NCBI RefSeq assembly: GCF_007475525.1
Contig: NZ_CP037899.1
Location: forward strand, 558,001-622,000
DNA length: 64,000 nt
Direction: 5' to 3'
From: Methylacidiphilum kamchatkense Kam1
GTDB lineage: Bacteria > Verrucomicrobiota > Verrucomicrobiia > Methylacidiphilales > Methylacidiphilaceae
Positions 29,302 through 38,346 of this stretch are shown here, piece by piece; within the stretch, counting starts at the first letter, position 1, and each line of letters starts with the position of its first letter. Below the pieces are notes generated by a model. That model ran no database searches. It saw nothing but the letters and a program-made list of their open reading frames with translations, and was not told the DNA's origin. The position numbers and the translations under genes are program-made.

Positions 29302-30189
29302 TTATCGATTTGCTCTTTTCCTACAAATCATCCGTAGCGATTTAAAAAGGAGCGAGGGGATATCCTTATAGCCTAACTTTGGCCTGAAAGCTAAAGTGTT
29401 GTAGTTTATTTTCTTAATCTTATCAAGAATGGTTTTTCCGCCATACCAGGTTAATGCAATTTCTAGCTTTAAGGGCCATCTAAGGGTATCGATCAAAACC
29501 TTCCCTTTATCAAAAAGCTCCTCAGTACGCTTGACTTGAAAAGAGAGCAATTCTCTAAAATTTGAACTAAAATGCCTAGCAAATAGTTCGGCTTCGCTAA
29601 CCTTGTATTGTTCCATTTCGTCTTTAGGTAAATAGATTCTATTTTTTTTAAGGTCTATGGAGATGTCCTGCCAAAAATTGGCGAGCTGAAGAGCGGTACA
29701 TATATAATCTGAGCTCAGTAGTTGTAAATCGGTCGTTTGACGGTGAAGGTAAAGAACGAGTCTTCCAATTGGATTGGCGCTTTTTTTGCAATAATTCAAT
29801 ACTTCTTCAAAATTTTCATATCGATCTTTTAGGACGTCTTGTTTGAAGGCATCCAGAAGATCTGTAAAAAGGTTTAAAGGCAGTTGAAATTTTTCAATGG
29901 TATCGTGGAGAGCTAAGAACACAGGATTTTTTGCGCAAAGCTTGGGGTCAAGAAGATAGGCACGCCATGTATCTAAACTATCCAGCCTTTTTTTTCTTTT
30001 TTGCTCATCCTCTCTTTCTTTCTCTTTTAATGAGTATCCTTCATCGGCGTAATCATCGGCGATTCGTGAAAAGGCATAGATAGCATGGACATGAGGTGCA
30101 AGATTTTTAGCAACAAGAAGACCAACTGGAAAGTTTTCGTAGTGGGAAGCAATCTGTTTACAATAGGAATAGGCTTCGGTAAGATTCAT
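29302..30189 (-). CDS. squalene/phytoene synthase family (HpnC-like)
   Basis: About 295-aa prenyl-condensing enzyme. The first aspartate-rich motif is in YAFSRIADDYADEG (about residues 40-53), the second in LANFWQDISIDLKKNRIYLP (about 165-184), both complete. HpnC-type enzymes work with HpnD and HpnE in turning farnesyl diphosphate into squalene for hopanoids; partners are not in this window, so carotenoid synthesis stays possible. The frame runs to an ATG at 30261, adding 24 hydrophobic, poorly conserved residues; 30189 gives the family start MNLTEAYSYCKQIA. Confidence 0.82.
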   Translation of the reverse strand: MNLTEAYSYCKQIASHYENFPVGLLVAKNLAPHVHAIYAFSRIADDYADEGYSLKEKEREDEQKRKKRLDSLDTWRAYLLDPKLCAKNPVFLALHDTIEKFQLPLNLFTDLLDAFKQDVLKDRYENFEEVLNYCKKSANPIGRLVLYLHRQTTDLQLLSSDYICTALQLANFWQDISIDLKKNRIYLPKDEMEQYKVSEAELFARHFSSNFRELLSFQVKRTEELFDKGKVLIDTLRWPLKLEIALTWYGGKTILDKIKKINYNTLAFRPKLGYKDIPSLLFKSLRMICRKRANR

Positions 30190-30261
30190 GAAAAATTTCT
30201 TTATTACATTGCTTTTTAATAAAAAAAATAACTCAAAAACAATCGTTTTTTGAATAAACAT

Positions 30262-30344
30262 CGATACTTTCAGCTAACAAATAGGTATTTTTATGTTTGA
30301 TTAACAATCAAAAATCCTAAAATAGCCTTTTTAGGCATCTACTT
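30262..30344. promoter_or_regulatory. short divergent control region with two small dyads
   Basis: Between the divergent synthase and coaE genes lie TTTGATT-AAC-AATCAAA (about 30297-30313) and CCTAAAA at 30316-30322 paired with TTTTAGG at 30329-30335. The second hairpin includes the only AGG that could act as ribosome site for coaE. Both may be operators or RNA hairpins; no strong promoter is visible. Confidence 0.3.
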
Positions 30345-30956
30345 ATGAATTATTTTGGTCTGACAGGAGGTATAGGCTGTGGAAAAACAACTTTGTCTAA
30401 TTGGCTTATGAAAGAAGGTTTTGAAATTATCGATACGGATCGAATCGCACAAGAGCTTCTTCAGCCGGGGAGAGAAAATTGGAAAAAAGTAGTTGACGAG
30501 TTTGGGAAAGAAATCTTAAATAATGATAATACAATAAATCGTAGGTTATTAGGTCAACTGGTTTTTCAGAATCCGAAGTTGTTGGAAACATTAAATAGAT
30601 TAACGCATCCTTCAATACGCCAACAGTGGAAGAATAAAGTTATTGAAGCCAAAAAAAGCAATCCGAGGAAACGTATAATTGTTGTTATACCACTTTTGTT
30701 CGAGGAAAAGCTCGAAAAAGAATTTGATAAGGTCTTGTGTGTTGGCTGTTCTCCATCGGTACAGTTCAAAAGACTTTTGGATAGAGGATTGATTTCACGG
30801 GAAATAAGAATGAGGATTGAAAGTCAATGGCCTTTGGAAAAAAAAATGGAAAATAGTGACTTTGTTTTTTGGAATGATGGTTCCATTCATTTGCTTCATG
30901 ACCAGGGTCGTATGTTTTTGGACCAGCTTCGATCTTATAATGCAGGTTGTTCATAA
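30345..30956 (+). CDS. coaE: dephospho-CoA kinase
   Basis: 203-aa P-loop kinase that phosphorylates the ribose of dephospho-CoA, the last step to CoA. Walker A is FGLTGGIGCGKTTLSNWL (about residues 4-21); the conserved DTDRIAQELL and the LID region QWPLEKKMENSDFVFWNDGS follow. Complements coaD at 13569-14093. It precedes rho on the same strand by about 150 bases; coaE and rho are neighbours in several bacterial groups. Confidence 0.95.
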   Translation: MNYFGLTGGIGCGKTTLSNWLMKEGFEIIDTDRIAQELLQPGRENWKKVVDEFGKEILNNDNTINRRLLGQLVFQNPKLLETLNRLTHPSIRQQWKNKVIEAKKSNPRKRIIVVIPLLFEEKLEKEFDKVLCVGCSPSVQFKRLLDRGLISREIRMRIESQWPLEKKMENSDFVFWNDGSIHLLHDQGRMFLDQLRSYNAGCS

Positions 30957-31107
30957 TTTTCTTTTGTGAAATTTTCGATTAAAGCGGGTCAAGGAATCTA
31001 AAAACCCTATACAACCAACAATGTAAACCTGAGGATTGTTTAATTCAGTGTTGTTACAATAATTTAAAATGAGAGCATCAAAAAAAAATCATTCAGAGGG
31101 TGAGCCG

Positions 31108-32556
31108 ATGAAAGCGCAAGAAACTTTTGATTCTAACAACGATACGCCTTCTTCCATGAAGGCTGAAAATGAAGAAGGAAAGAACATTCAAGAATATTCC
31201 GAACAAAAAGAAGAACATATGGAAATTAAAAAATCTGTCCAAGAGACAATCACTCAAACGAAAAATAACGGAATGGAGGAATCTGTAAGCTTAGGTCCTA
31301 CATTGGATCTGAGTAAGCTTCAACAGTTATCCTTTTCAGAGCTGCAGATTAAAGCTGCAGAATACCAAATTGAAAACCCTGGGTTAATGAGAAAGCATGA
31401 GGTAATTTTTGAAATCTTGCGGCGCAATGCTCAAAGAAATGGGGCGATTTACGGTGGAGGGGTTTTGGAGATATTACCCGAAGGATATGGATTTTTAAGA
31501 TCTGAGGCATACAACTATTTCCCTTGTCAAGAGGATGTGTATGTTTCTCCTGCTTTAATCCGAAAATATGGGTTGAAGAAAGGCAATTTGGTTTCTGGAC
31601 CTATTCGACCGCCTAAGGAAAAAGAACGGTATTTTTCCCTGCTCCAAGTTGAAAAAATTGAGAATGAGGAACCCGAAAAGATTCGTGGTAGAATCATTTT
31701 TGACAATTTAACCCCCATTTTCCCGAATAGAAGAATCTTTTTGGAGGGTAAAAGTGGAGATCTTTCCATGCGAGTCATGGATCTGATCACTCCCATTGGG
31801 TTTGGTCAAAGAGGCTTAATTGTGGCTCCTCCAAGAACAGGTAAAACTGTTTTAATTCAAAAAATAGCCAATGCCATTACTGAAAATCATCCGGAAGCCC
31901 ATCTTATTGTCCTGCTTGTTGATGAACGGCCTGAAGAAGTAACTGACATGGAAAGATCGGTAAAAGGAGAGGTTATCAGCTCTACTTTTGATGAAACTCC
32001 CGATAGACACGTACAGGTGGCCGAAATGGTTATAGAAAGGGCGAAAAGAATGGCCGAAAATAAGATTGATGTGGTGATTCTTTTGGATTCTTTGACAAGA
32101 CTTGCTCGGGCCTATAATACGCTCCAACCGCATAGTGGCAAAATTTTAACGGGTGGAGTCGATGCCAATGCGCTTCAAAAGCCTAGGCGATTTTTTGCAA
32201 CAGCAAGAAATCTTGAGGAAGGCGGGAGCGTTACCATTATTGCCACCGCACTGATTGATACAGGCTCAAAGATGGACGATGTTATTTTCGAAGAATTCAA
32301 AGGAACCGGAAATATGGAATTACATCTGGATAGAGCCCTTGTCGATAAAAGGATTTATCCAGCGATCAACATTCCTAAATCTGGTACCCGTAGAGAAGAA
32401 CTCCTCTATCATCCAGATGAGCTTGTCAGGATTCATGTGCTTCGCAGAGCCTTATCATCGGTCCCTCCAATAGAAGCTATGGAATTATTACTCGAAAGAC
32501 TGAAAAAAACTAAAAATAACGTTGAATTTCTCCTTTCGATGAATCTTAAGGATTAA
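31108..32556 (+). CDS. rho: transcription termination factor Rho
   Basis: About 482-aa hexameric RNA helicase that ends transcription at unstructured C-rich sites. The acidic N-terminal tail (about 80 residues) is an extension beyond the E. coli protein. The primary RNA site is in [20 protein letters not shown], Walker A in [12 protein letters not shown], and the Q-loop and R-loop region ([20 protein letters not shown]) is conserved. The frame opens at 31069, but GAGGGTGA is well placed only for the ATG at 31108. A hairpin with a T8 tract follows the stop. Confidence 0.95.
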   Translation: MKAQETFDSNNDTPSSMKAENEEGKNIQEYSEQKEEHMEIKKSVQETITQTKNNGMEESVSLGPTLDLSKLQQLSFSELQIKAAEYQIENPGLMRKHEVIFEILRRNAQRNGAIYGGGVLEILPEGYGFLRSEAYNYFPCQEDVYVSPALIRKYGLKKGNLVSGPIRPPKEKERYFSLLQVEKIENEEPEKIRGRIIFDNLTPIFPNRRIFLEGKSGDLSMRVMDLITPIGFGQRGLIVAPPRTGKTVLIQKIANAITENHPEAHLIVLLVDERPEEVTDMERSVKGEVISSTFDETPDRHVQVAEMVIERAKRMAENKIDVVILLDSLTRLARAYNTLQPHSGKILTGGVDANALQKPRRFFATARNLEEGGSVTIIATALIDTGSKMDDVIFEEFKGTGNMELHLDRALVDKRIYPAINIPKSGTRREELLYHPDELVRIHVLRRALSSVPPIEAMELLLERLKKTKNNVEFLLSMNLKD

Positions 32557-32577
32557 GCTGTCAGCTGCCTTTTTTTT
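32548..32577 (+). terminator. probable intrinsic terminator of rho
   Basis: AGCT-GTC-AGCT (32556-32566), flanked by AAGG at 32548-32551 and CCTT, is followed by eight T at 32570-32577. The inner stem is short (4 bp), so strength is uncertain, but position right after the rho stop and the T tract fit a terminator. Confidence 0.5.
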
Positions 32578-33028
32578 CTTTTCCGCAATAAGGTTGATAG
32601 GAATGAGTGCATGCCTGTTTAGAAACAATGCACCAGTGCCCTTTGCTAAATCAAACAATTGCAAACCATTATGCTTTTAGATCTGTCTTTGATGTTTTGT
32701 TGTTGCTAGTTCGAGTTACATAAAACGTCTTTTTGTTAGCGTATTTTTCAAAGTAAGTATTAGTAAAAAGAACATCAGTTTTGCTAAGCTCTAGTATATT
32801 AGTGTATCCTATGGCTCAAGGATTCGCTTTGATAGCTTGTGAAATCAGCTTAAAAAAGCATTTATTGAGTTTTGAGTGAAGAAAAGAAAACAAATATATC
32901 TATCCGATAGTCGTTCTTGTCTTGCAACAGAAGGATAAAAAATCAATTGATTGAAGCTATTCTTAACAAAAATTTTTTTCGTTAAGCTACTACACTTTGT
33001 ATTTTGAAAAAAGGGGAGGGACATATCC
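32578..33028. other. non-coding stretch before galE
   Basis: No convincing gene on either strand. It holds a perfect 12-bp palindrome AATCAATTGATT (32941-32952) and, just downstream, an imperfect 25-bp dyad CTTAAC...GTTAAG (32962-32986) with A and T runs between its arms. Both lie 40-90 bases before galE and could belong to its promoter or operator. The GGGGAGGG ribosome site of galE is at 33013-33020. Confidence 0.4.
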
Positions 33029-33994
33029 TTGAAGGTCCTTGTCACAGGCGGTGCAGGATATATCGGTAGTATCTGTGTGGAGAGATTGATAGATCGTGGC
33101 TATCAAGTCATTGTCCTTGATAATCTATCAGAGGGACATATCAAAGCCGTAGAATCAAGAGCCTTATTTATCAAAGGGGATATTGCTGATCGGAATTTGC
33201 TTTTATCTATATTCATGAATGAAAAGCCTCAAGCGGTGATCCATTTTGCTGCCAAGGCCTTAGTTGCAGAATCGATGAGCAATCCTTCCTTATATTTTCA
33301 AAATAACGTGACTTATGGAATCAATCTTTTAGATGCTATGGTAGAGTGTGGATTAAAGAGAATAGTCTTTTCTTCCACTTGTTCAATCTATGGCTCGGTA
33401 ACAAAAGTGCCTATTGACGAAAATTTTCCAGCAAATCCAGAAAATCCATATGGGGAATCCAAATTGCTATTTGAAAAAATTCTTGAATGGTACAGGAAGA
33501 TTCATGGGATCAGGCCTGTTATTTTTAGGTATTTTAACGCAGCTGGAGCAACTCTTTCCCATGGAGAACATCACAGGAAGGAAACCCATTTGATCCCTAG
33601 AATTTTACAGGTGGCTTTGGGCACATTATCGAAGGTAGAGATCTATGGTGTTGACTATTCGACTGCCGATGGCTCTGCGGTTAGGGATTATATTCATGTA
33701 GTAGATCTGGTTGATGCGCACATTAAAGCTTTGGAAAGCCATTTTGAAGGAGTGTACAATTTAGGTAGTGCAAAAGGCTACTCTGTGCTGGAGGTTATAG
33801 AAGCTGCTCGGGCGATTACGGCAATGCCTATTCCTGCTGTCGTCTGTTCTCGTCGTGTTGGTGATCCTCCCATTCTTGTGGCCAATTTCAGAAAAGCTTT
33901 TGAGACGTTTGGCTGGAAGCCAAACTATGATCTAAATGCAATCATTCAAAGTGCTTGGGCATGGCATAAATCCCATCCTCGAGGCTACGACTAA
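33029..33994 (+). CDS. galE: UDP-glucose 4-epimerase
   Basis: 321-aa extended short-chain dehydrogenase that interconverts UDP-glucose and UDP-galactose. The NAD motif GGAGYIGSICVERL (about residues 7-20), catalytic FSSTCSIYG (about 113-121) with YGESK (about 138-142), and the C-terminal region with the conserved RYFNAAGA are present. The start is TTG: GGGGAGGG lies 8 bases before it and the codon gives MKVLVTGGAGYIGS. It converges with the permease genes 4 bases apart, so no separate terminator fits between them. Confidence 0.93.
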   Translation: MKVLVTGGAGYIGSICVERLIDRGYQVIVLDNLSEGHIKAVESRALFIKGDIADRNLLLSIFMNEKPQAVIHFAAKALVAESMSNPSLYFQNNVTYGINLLDAMVECGLKRIVFSSTCSIYGSVTKVPIDENFPANPENPYGESKLLFEKILEWYRKIHGIRPVIFRYFNAAGATLSHGEHHRKETHLIPRILQVALGTLSKVEIYGVDYSTADGSAVRDYIHVVDLVDAHIKALESHFEGVYNLGSAKGYSVLEVIEAARAITAMPIPAVVCSRRVGDPPILVANFRKAFETFGWKPNYDLNAIIQSAWAWHKSHPRGYD

Positions 33995-33997
33995 TCC

Positions 33998-34903
33998 TTA
34001 TCTTGTTTTAGGATCAAGTTTATCTCTTAACCATTCGCCAAAAACATTCAATGACCAAAGGGTAAGACTTAGGTATAGTCCTGGAAAGAAAAGAAGCCAC
34101 CAAGATATCTTGACGGGATTGATGGCATTTGCCCCATCAGATAAAAGACTTCCTAGACTAGAGGAAGGAGGTTCAACTCCTAGTCCTAAAAAACTCAGAA
34201 AAGATTCTTCCAGAATGACTGTTGGAATGGTCAACGTCAGATAAACAATCACAAGGCCTGCGATATTGGGAAGAATATGTTTAAGAAGTATTTTAAAACT
34301 GTTTTGTCCTAGCACCTTTGCGGCTTGTACAAAAAGAGATTCTTTTAAGATCAATACACGACTTCGAACAACCCTTGCCATTGTGAGCCATTCGACAAAA
34401 CCCAGTCCTACTAGAAGCAGGATAATACGCGAGTAAGGAAGCAGTGATTCCAAGTGGCTATGGAACAGAAAAGTGCGTAGAGGATTTTCAAATATGGCAA
34501 TGAGTACGATGACAAAAACCAACACAGGTAAGGAATAAAGAAGATCGACAAGCTGCATCATCATCCTGTCAATTTTTCCACCAGCATAGGCCGCAATGGA
34601 TCCATAAGTAACCCCTATAAGAAGACTAATCAAAGAACCACTGAAGCCCACTCCGAACGAAATTCTTGCTCCGAAAAGGATTCTGATAAACAGATCCCGT
34701 CCATGGATATCAGTTCCGAATATGTGTTGAAGACTAGGCGGGAGTAAGATTTCGTTCGTAGTTTTATAGAGGGATTGAGGATAAAACCAAGGACCGATCA
34801 GAGACAAAAGGACCAATAAAAAAAATAAAAAGAATGTCGTAAAGGGAAACCCATCTTTCCTTTTTTTTATTCCAAAACAATTCTTTTGTCGAACAGGAGG
34901 CAT
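33998..34903 (-). CDS. ABC transporter permease, DppC/OppC type
   Basis: 301-aa permease of the peptide/nickel importer class. One N-terminal helix (FFLLVLLSLIGPWFYPQSLY), then five C-terminal helices around the EAA-type loop LFVQAAKVLGQNSFKILLKH. The LRTFLFH and GTDIHGRDLFIRILFGARIS segments are family-typical. Works as a pair with the DppB-type protein encoded upstream, overlapping by 37 bases. No substrate-binding protein or ATPase is nearby, so the pair needs partners elsewhere. Confidence 0.9.
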   Translation of the reverse strand: MPPVRQKNCFGIKKRKDGFPFTTFFLFFLLVLLSLIGPWFYPQSLYKTTNEILLPPSLQHIFGTDIHGRDLFIRILFGARISFGVGFSGSLISLLIGVTYGSIAAYAGGKIDRMMMQLVDLLYSLPVLVFVIVLIAIFENPLRTFLFHSHLESLLPYSRIILLLVGLGFVEWLTMARVVRSRVLILKESLFVQAAKVLGQNSFKILLKHILPNIAGLVIVYLTLTIPTVILEESFLSFLGLGVEPPSSSLGSLLSDGANAINPVKISWWLLFFPGLYLSLTLWSLNVFGEWLRDKLDPKTR

Positions 34904-35802
34904 AGCATATCGGCCAGGAGATTAAACAAGATGAGTAAAAGAGAATATACAAGTGTGACGCCACTTACTAGAAAAACATCTCTATTGAGTACTCCATCTA
35001 CAAAAAAGGAACCCATACCACTGATCCCAAAAATCTGTTCGATAACCATCGATCCTGTTAGCAAATTAGCAGCTAAAGGCCCACTGTAGGCAATAATGGG
35101 ACTAGCTGCTGCCTTTAAGCCATGTACGAAGAGAATGGATGATTCGTTCAATCCTTTGGCTTTAGCAGTCCGTATATAGTCGGAATGAAGTACTTCGAGC
35201 ATGGCACTTCTAGTTAATCGAGAAACTACACACCCATAAGGGATACCAAGGCAGAAAGAAGGGAGGATGATTTTTTCTATTGATCCCCAGCCAGCGGGGG
35301 GAAGGAGTCTTAAAAGGATTGCAAAAACCAGCACGCAAATAGGAGCGAGCACAAAACTTGGAATTGAAATTCCCATTAGAGTGATACCTTGAGTAATCTT
35401 GTCAAAAGGTTTATTCCAAAAAAAGGCACTTAAACAACCACTGCTAATACCAAAGGCAAGGGCTAAAACAAAGGAGCAGCCTCCAAGGGTGATCGAAACA
35501 GGTAGCGTTTGACCAATGATTTCGTTTACTGAGCGATTGCGATATCGGGTAGAAAGCATTAAGTCGCCATGACAAAGGTTTAAGAGGTAATTTTTGTACT
35601 GTTCGAGTAGTGATCCACTGAGTTTATAACGGGCTTCAAGATTTCGAAGAATAGCAGGAGAAATATTCCTTTCGGCACTAAAGGGGTTGCCTGGAGCGAG
35701 TCTGACAAGAAAAAAGGTTAGAGAAATAATTCCAAAAAGTACAAAAAGAGAAGAGAGAATTCGTCTGATAAAATATAAAAACATTGATGGAGAACTTTTC
35801 AA
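34867..35802 (-). CDS. ABC transporter permease, DppB/OppB type
   Basis: 311-aa permease with six helices. The N-terminal ILSSLFVLFGIISLTFFLVR is the standard first helix of DppB-type proteins, followed by APGNPF and a long periplasmic loop. The EAA-like cytoplasmic loop is SDYIRTAKAKGLNESSILFV (about residues 200-219). It forms a heterodimeric channel with the gene product just downstream. Located 38 bases after rbfA in transcription order, an unusual place for a peptide transporter. Confidence 0.9.
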   Translation of the reverse strand: MKSSPSMFLYFIRRILSSLFVLFGIISLTFFLVRLAPGNPFSAERNISPAILRNLEARYKLSGSLLEQYKNYLLNLCHGDLMLSTRYRNRSVNEIIGQTLPVSITLGGCSFVLALAFGISSGCLSAFFWNKPFDKITQGITLMGISIPSFVLAPICVLVFAILLRLLPPAGWGSIEKIILPSFCLGIPYGCVVSRLTRSAMLEVLHSDYIRTAKAKGLNESSILFVHGLKAAASPIIAYSGPLAANLLTGSMVIEQIFGISGMGSFFVDGVLNRDVFLVSGVTLVYSLLLILFNLLADMLCLLFDKRIVLE

Positions 35803-35840
35803 TTGGAGACCACAGAATCTTTTTGATTCAACACCTAGAA

Positions 35841-36194
35841 CTATGAGTCTGTCTTTGTTTCTTTGTCAAGTTCTTCAATGATACGTAATACTCGGTCTCC
35901 TCTATCTAATGAATTGTCGATTTTAAAAGTCAACCGTGGTGTAAATTTGCTTTGCAATCTCTTCCCAATCCACTGTTGCCATTCGTTTCGGTGCCTATTT
36001 AAAATCATAAGCAAGTTTTCATCAGGGATGGAGGCGTCAAAAAGGCTAATAAAAATGGAAGCTTCTTTAAGATCAGCAGAAGTTTCTACAGCAGAAATAG
36101 TTAACACTAAGCCTTCGAGTTCTACTTCTCGTTGAAAGCACCAAGATAACTCCCGACGAATGACTTCCGAAACCCTAATCGCTCTGGTTGTCAT
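35841..36194 (-). CDS. rbfA: ribosome-binding factor A
   Basis: 117-aa single KH-fold protein that binds the 30S subunit and helps 16S rRNA 5'-end maturation, especially in the cold. It starts MTTRAIRVSEVIRRELSWCF and has the family segment SAVETSADLKEASIFISLFD. It is the third gene of nusA-infB-rbfA, 30 bases after infB. Typical neighbours truB and nrnA are missing next to it. Confidence 0.92.
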   Translation of the reverse strand: MTTRAIRVSEVIRRELSWCFQREVELEGLVLTISAVETSADLKEASIFISLFDASIPDENLLMILNRHRNEWQQWIGKRLQSKFTPRLTFKIDNSLDRGDRVLRIIEELDKETKTDS

Positions 36195-36224
36195 TGGATC
36201 AATATTAATGGCTCTAATATAGAA

Positions 36225-38312
36225 TTATAAACTTTGTGGTACCTTTTCCAATTGATAACATTGAATAATATCATCAGGCTCATAATCATTGAAATTTCCT
36301 AGACGAATACCACATTCAAACCCCATCCTCACTTCTGATACTTCATCTTGAAAGCGTTTCAACGAAAGCACCTCACCATCATATATGGGCTGTTTACCTC
36401 GTAAAACTCTAGCTAATCCACCTCGTATAATCCGTCCAGATTGGACCATACACCCTGCAACTTTATATTTAGACAATTCGAAGACTTTCTTGACCACAGC
36501 TGTACCAATAATAGACTCTCGTAGTTCAGGTTCTAAAAGACCAGACATTGCTTCTTTGACTTGGTCAACTAGTTCATAAATAACACTGAAAAGCTTAATT
36601 TGAACCCCTTCTCTCTTTGCCAACGCAGCCGCAGCAGAGTCAGTTTTTGTATTAAATCCGATGACAAGTCCACCGGCAGCCTTTGCAAGAAGGATATCAG
36701 ATTCTGAGATGGAACCCACACCAGAATGAATGATGTCTAAATCGACTTTTTGACTGGAGATTTTTTTCAATTGGTCAATGAGAGCTTCCAGTGAGCCTTG
36801 AACATCGGCTTTAAGAACAATATTCAAAGTCTTTTTTTGGCCTTCTTCAATTGCCTGGAAGATGTTTTCGAGAGTGACTTTAGGTGTAAGAGAAGCTTCC
36901 CGGTCTTTCTTAAGGGCTTCGATTCTTTCTTGAACTATTTCTTTTACCTTCTTTTCATCTTTTTCAACGACTAATTCTTCTCCAGGTAGAGGGGCTCCGT
37001 TGAGACCCAGAACCTTGACGGGCATAGAAGGAAAAGCCTCTTTGATGTTCTTCCCAGTATCATCAATAAGGGCTCGAACTTTCCCATAATAAATCCCACA
37101 AAGCACAATGTCTCCGACTTTGAGACGCCCTGATTGGACAATCACTGTGGCCGTTGGTCCTCTGCCTTTTTCTATCTGCGATTCGATAACCCTAGCTTTG
37201 GCATTGCCTTCATAATTGGCTTTTAATTCAAGGATTTCAGCTTGAAGCAAAATCATATCGAGGAGGTTGTCGATACCAATTTTTTTGATAGCTGAGACTT
37301 CACAAAAGATGGTATCTCCCCCATATTCCTCGGGAACAAGACCGATTTCTTGGAGTTGAGATTTTACCCGTAGAGGATTAGCTCCTGGCAGGTCTATTTT
37401 GTTTATAGCAACGATTATAGGCACTTTGGCATTGCGGGCATGATTAATGGCTTCTATAGTTTGAGGCATGACTCCATCATCGGCGGCTACAACTAGAACC
37501 ACAATATCAGTGATCGAAGCTCCGCGGGCTCGCATAGCTGTAAAGGCTTCATGACCAGGAGTGTCAATAAATGTTATGGATCGTCCATCTTTAACCACTG
37601 TATAAGCACCAATATGTTGTGTTATTCCACCAGCTTCTCCTGCTGCAACTTTTGTTTGTCTTATGGCATCAAGGAGCGAAGTTTTCCCATGATCCACATG
37701 CCCCATGAAAGTTACTACAGGTGCTCTTGATTTAATATTAGATAGGGGTTGAGGAGGAGGGGCTTGAGCCTTTGGCTTTCCTAAGGGTGCTGTATGCACT
37801 GGTGCATGCCGTTCCTTTTTGTCAGTCTGTATGGTTATTCCAAGTCTCTGACATACCCCCTGAATGACCCCTTCGTCTAGTAATTGGGTCATAGAAGCGA
37901 ATATGTTCATTTCCATCAAATGGTGGATAAGCTGGAAAGGTTTGATTCCGATCAAAGCAGCTAATTCTTTTACTGAAACTGGCCCTTTGATAGCAATCAC
38001 TCGTTTTTCCCCTTCCTTGGGGACGGCTGGCTTCGATCCTTCTAGAACTGGAATGGCTTTATTATTTTCTTTCTCTAGAGAAGGTAGAGTGGATAGAGAA
38101 GAATCTTTTTTTTCTTCTTTTTTGGTTTTTTCTTTTATCTCTTCTGAATCCAAAGCAGTGGCGACAGCAGCTTTAGGTTTTTTTTCTTTCGTAGTCAATG
38201 AAAAATCAGCCTCCTTGGTAGACTTCTTAGTTTTGTCTAAAGAAAGTCTATTAGGCGAATTGCTAGCAAACGATTTTATTTCATTTGTTGGAGAACATTT
38301 TTTCGAATTCAT
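36225..38312 (-). CDS. infB: translation initiation factor IF-2
   Basis: 695-aa GTPase that brings initiator tRNA to the 30S subunit. A Lys/Glu-rich disordered N-terminus (about 1-110) is followed by an IF2_N domain (PVSKELAALIGIKPFQLIHH-like region, near 118-170). The G domain follows (GHVDHGKTSLL near 206-216; DTPGHEAF; NKIDLPGA), then domains II-IV. The motif VVKKVFELSKYKVAGCMVQS near the end is standard. It sits between nusA and rbfA. Confidence 0.97.
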   Translation of the reverse strand: MNSKKCSPTNEIKSFASNSPNRLSLDKTKKSTKEADFSLTTKEKKPKAAVATALDSEEIKEKTKKEEKKDSSLSTLPSLEKENNKAIPVLEGSKPAVPKEGEKRVIAIKGPVSVKELAALIGIKPFQLIHHLMEMNIFASMTQLLDEGVIQGVCQRLGITIQTDKKERHAPVHTAPLGKPKAQAPPPQPLSNIKSRAPVVTFMGHVDHGKTSLLDAIRQTKVAAGEAGGITQHIGAYTVVKDGRSITFIDTPGHEAFTAMRARGASITDIVVLVVAADDGVMPQTIEAINHARNAKVPIIVAINKIDLPGANPLRVKSQLQEIGLVPEEYGGDTIFCEVSAIKKIGIDNLLDMILLQAEILELKANYEGNAKARVIESQIEKGRGPTATVIVQSGRLKVGDIVLCGIYYGKVRALIDDTGKNIKEAFPSMPVKVLGLNGAPLPGEELVVEKDEKKVKEIVQERIEALKKDREASLTPKVTLENIFQAIEEGQKKTLNIVLKADVQGSLEALIDQLKKISSQKVDLDIIHSGVGSISESDILLAKAAGGLVIGFNTKTDSAAAALAKREGVQIKLFSVIYELVDQVKEAMSGLLEPELRESIIGTAVVKKVFELSKYKVAGCMVQSGRIIRGGLARVLRGKQPIYDGEVLSLKRFQDEVSEVRMGFECGIRLGNFNDYEPDDIIQCYQLEKVPQSL

Positions 38313-38346
38313 GTATATATTATTAAATTTTCTTTAGTTTATGATT

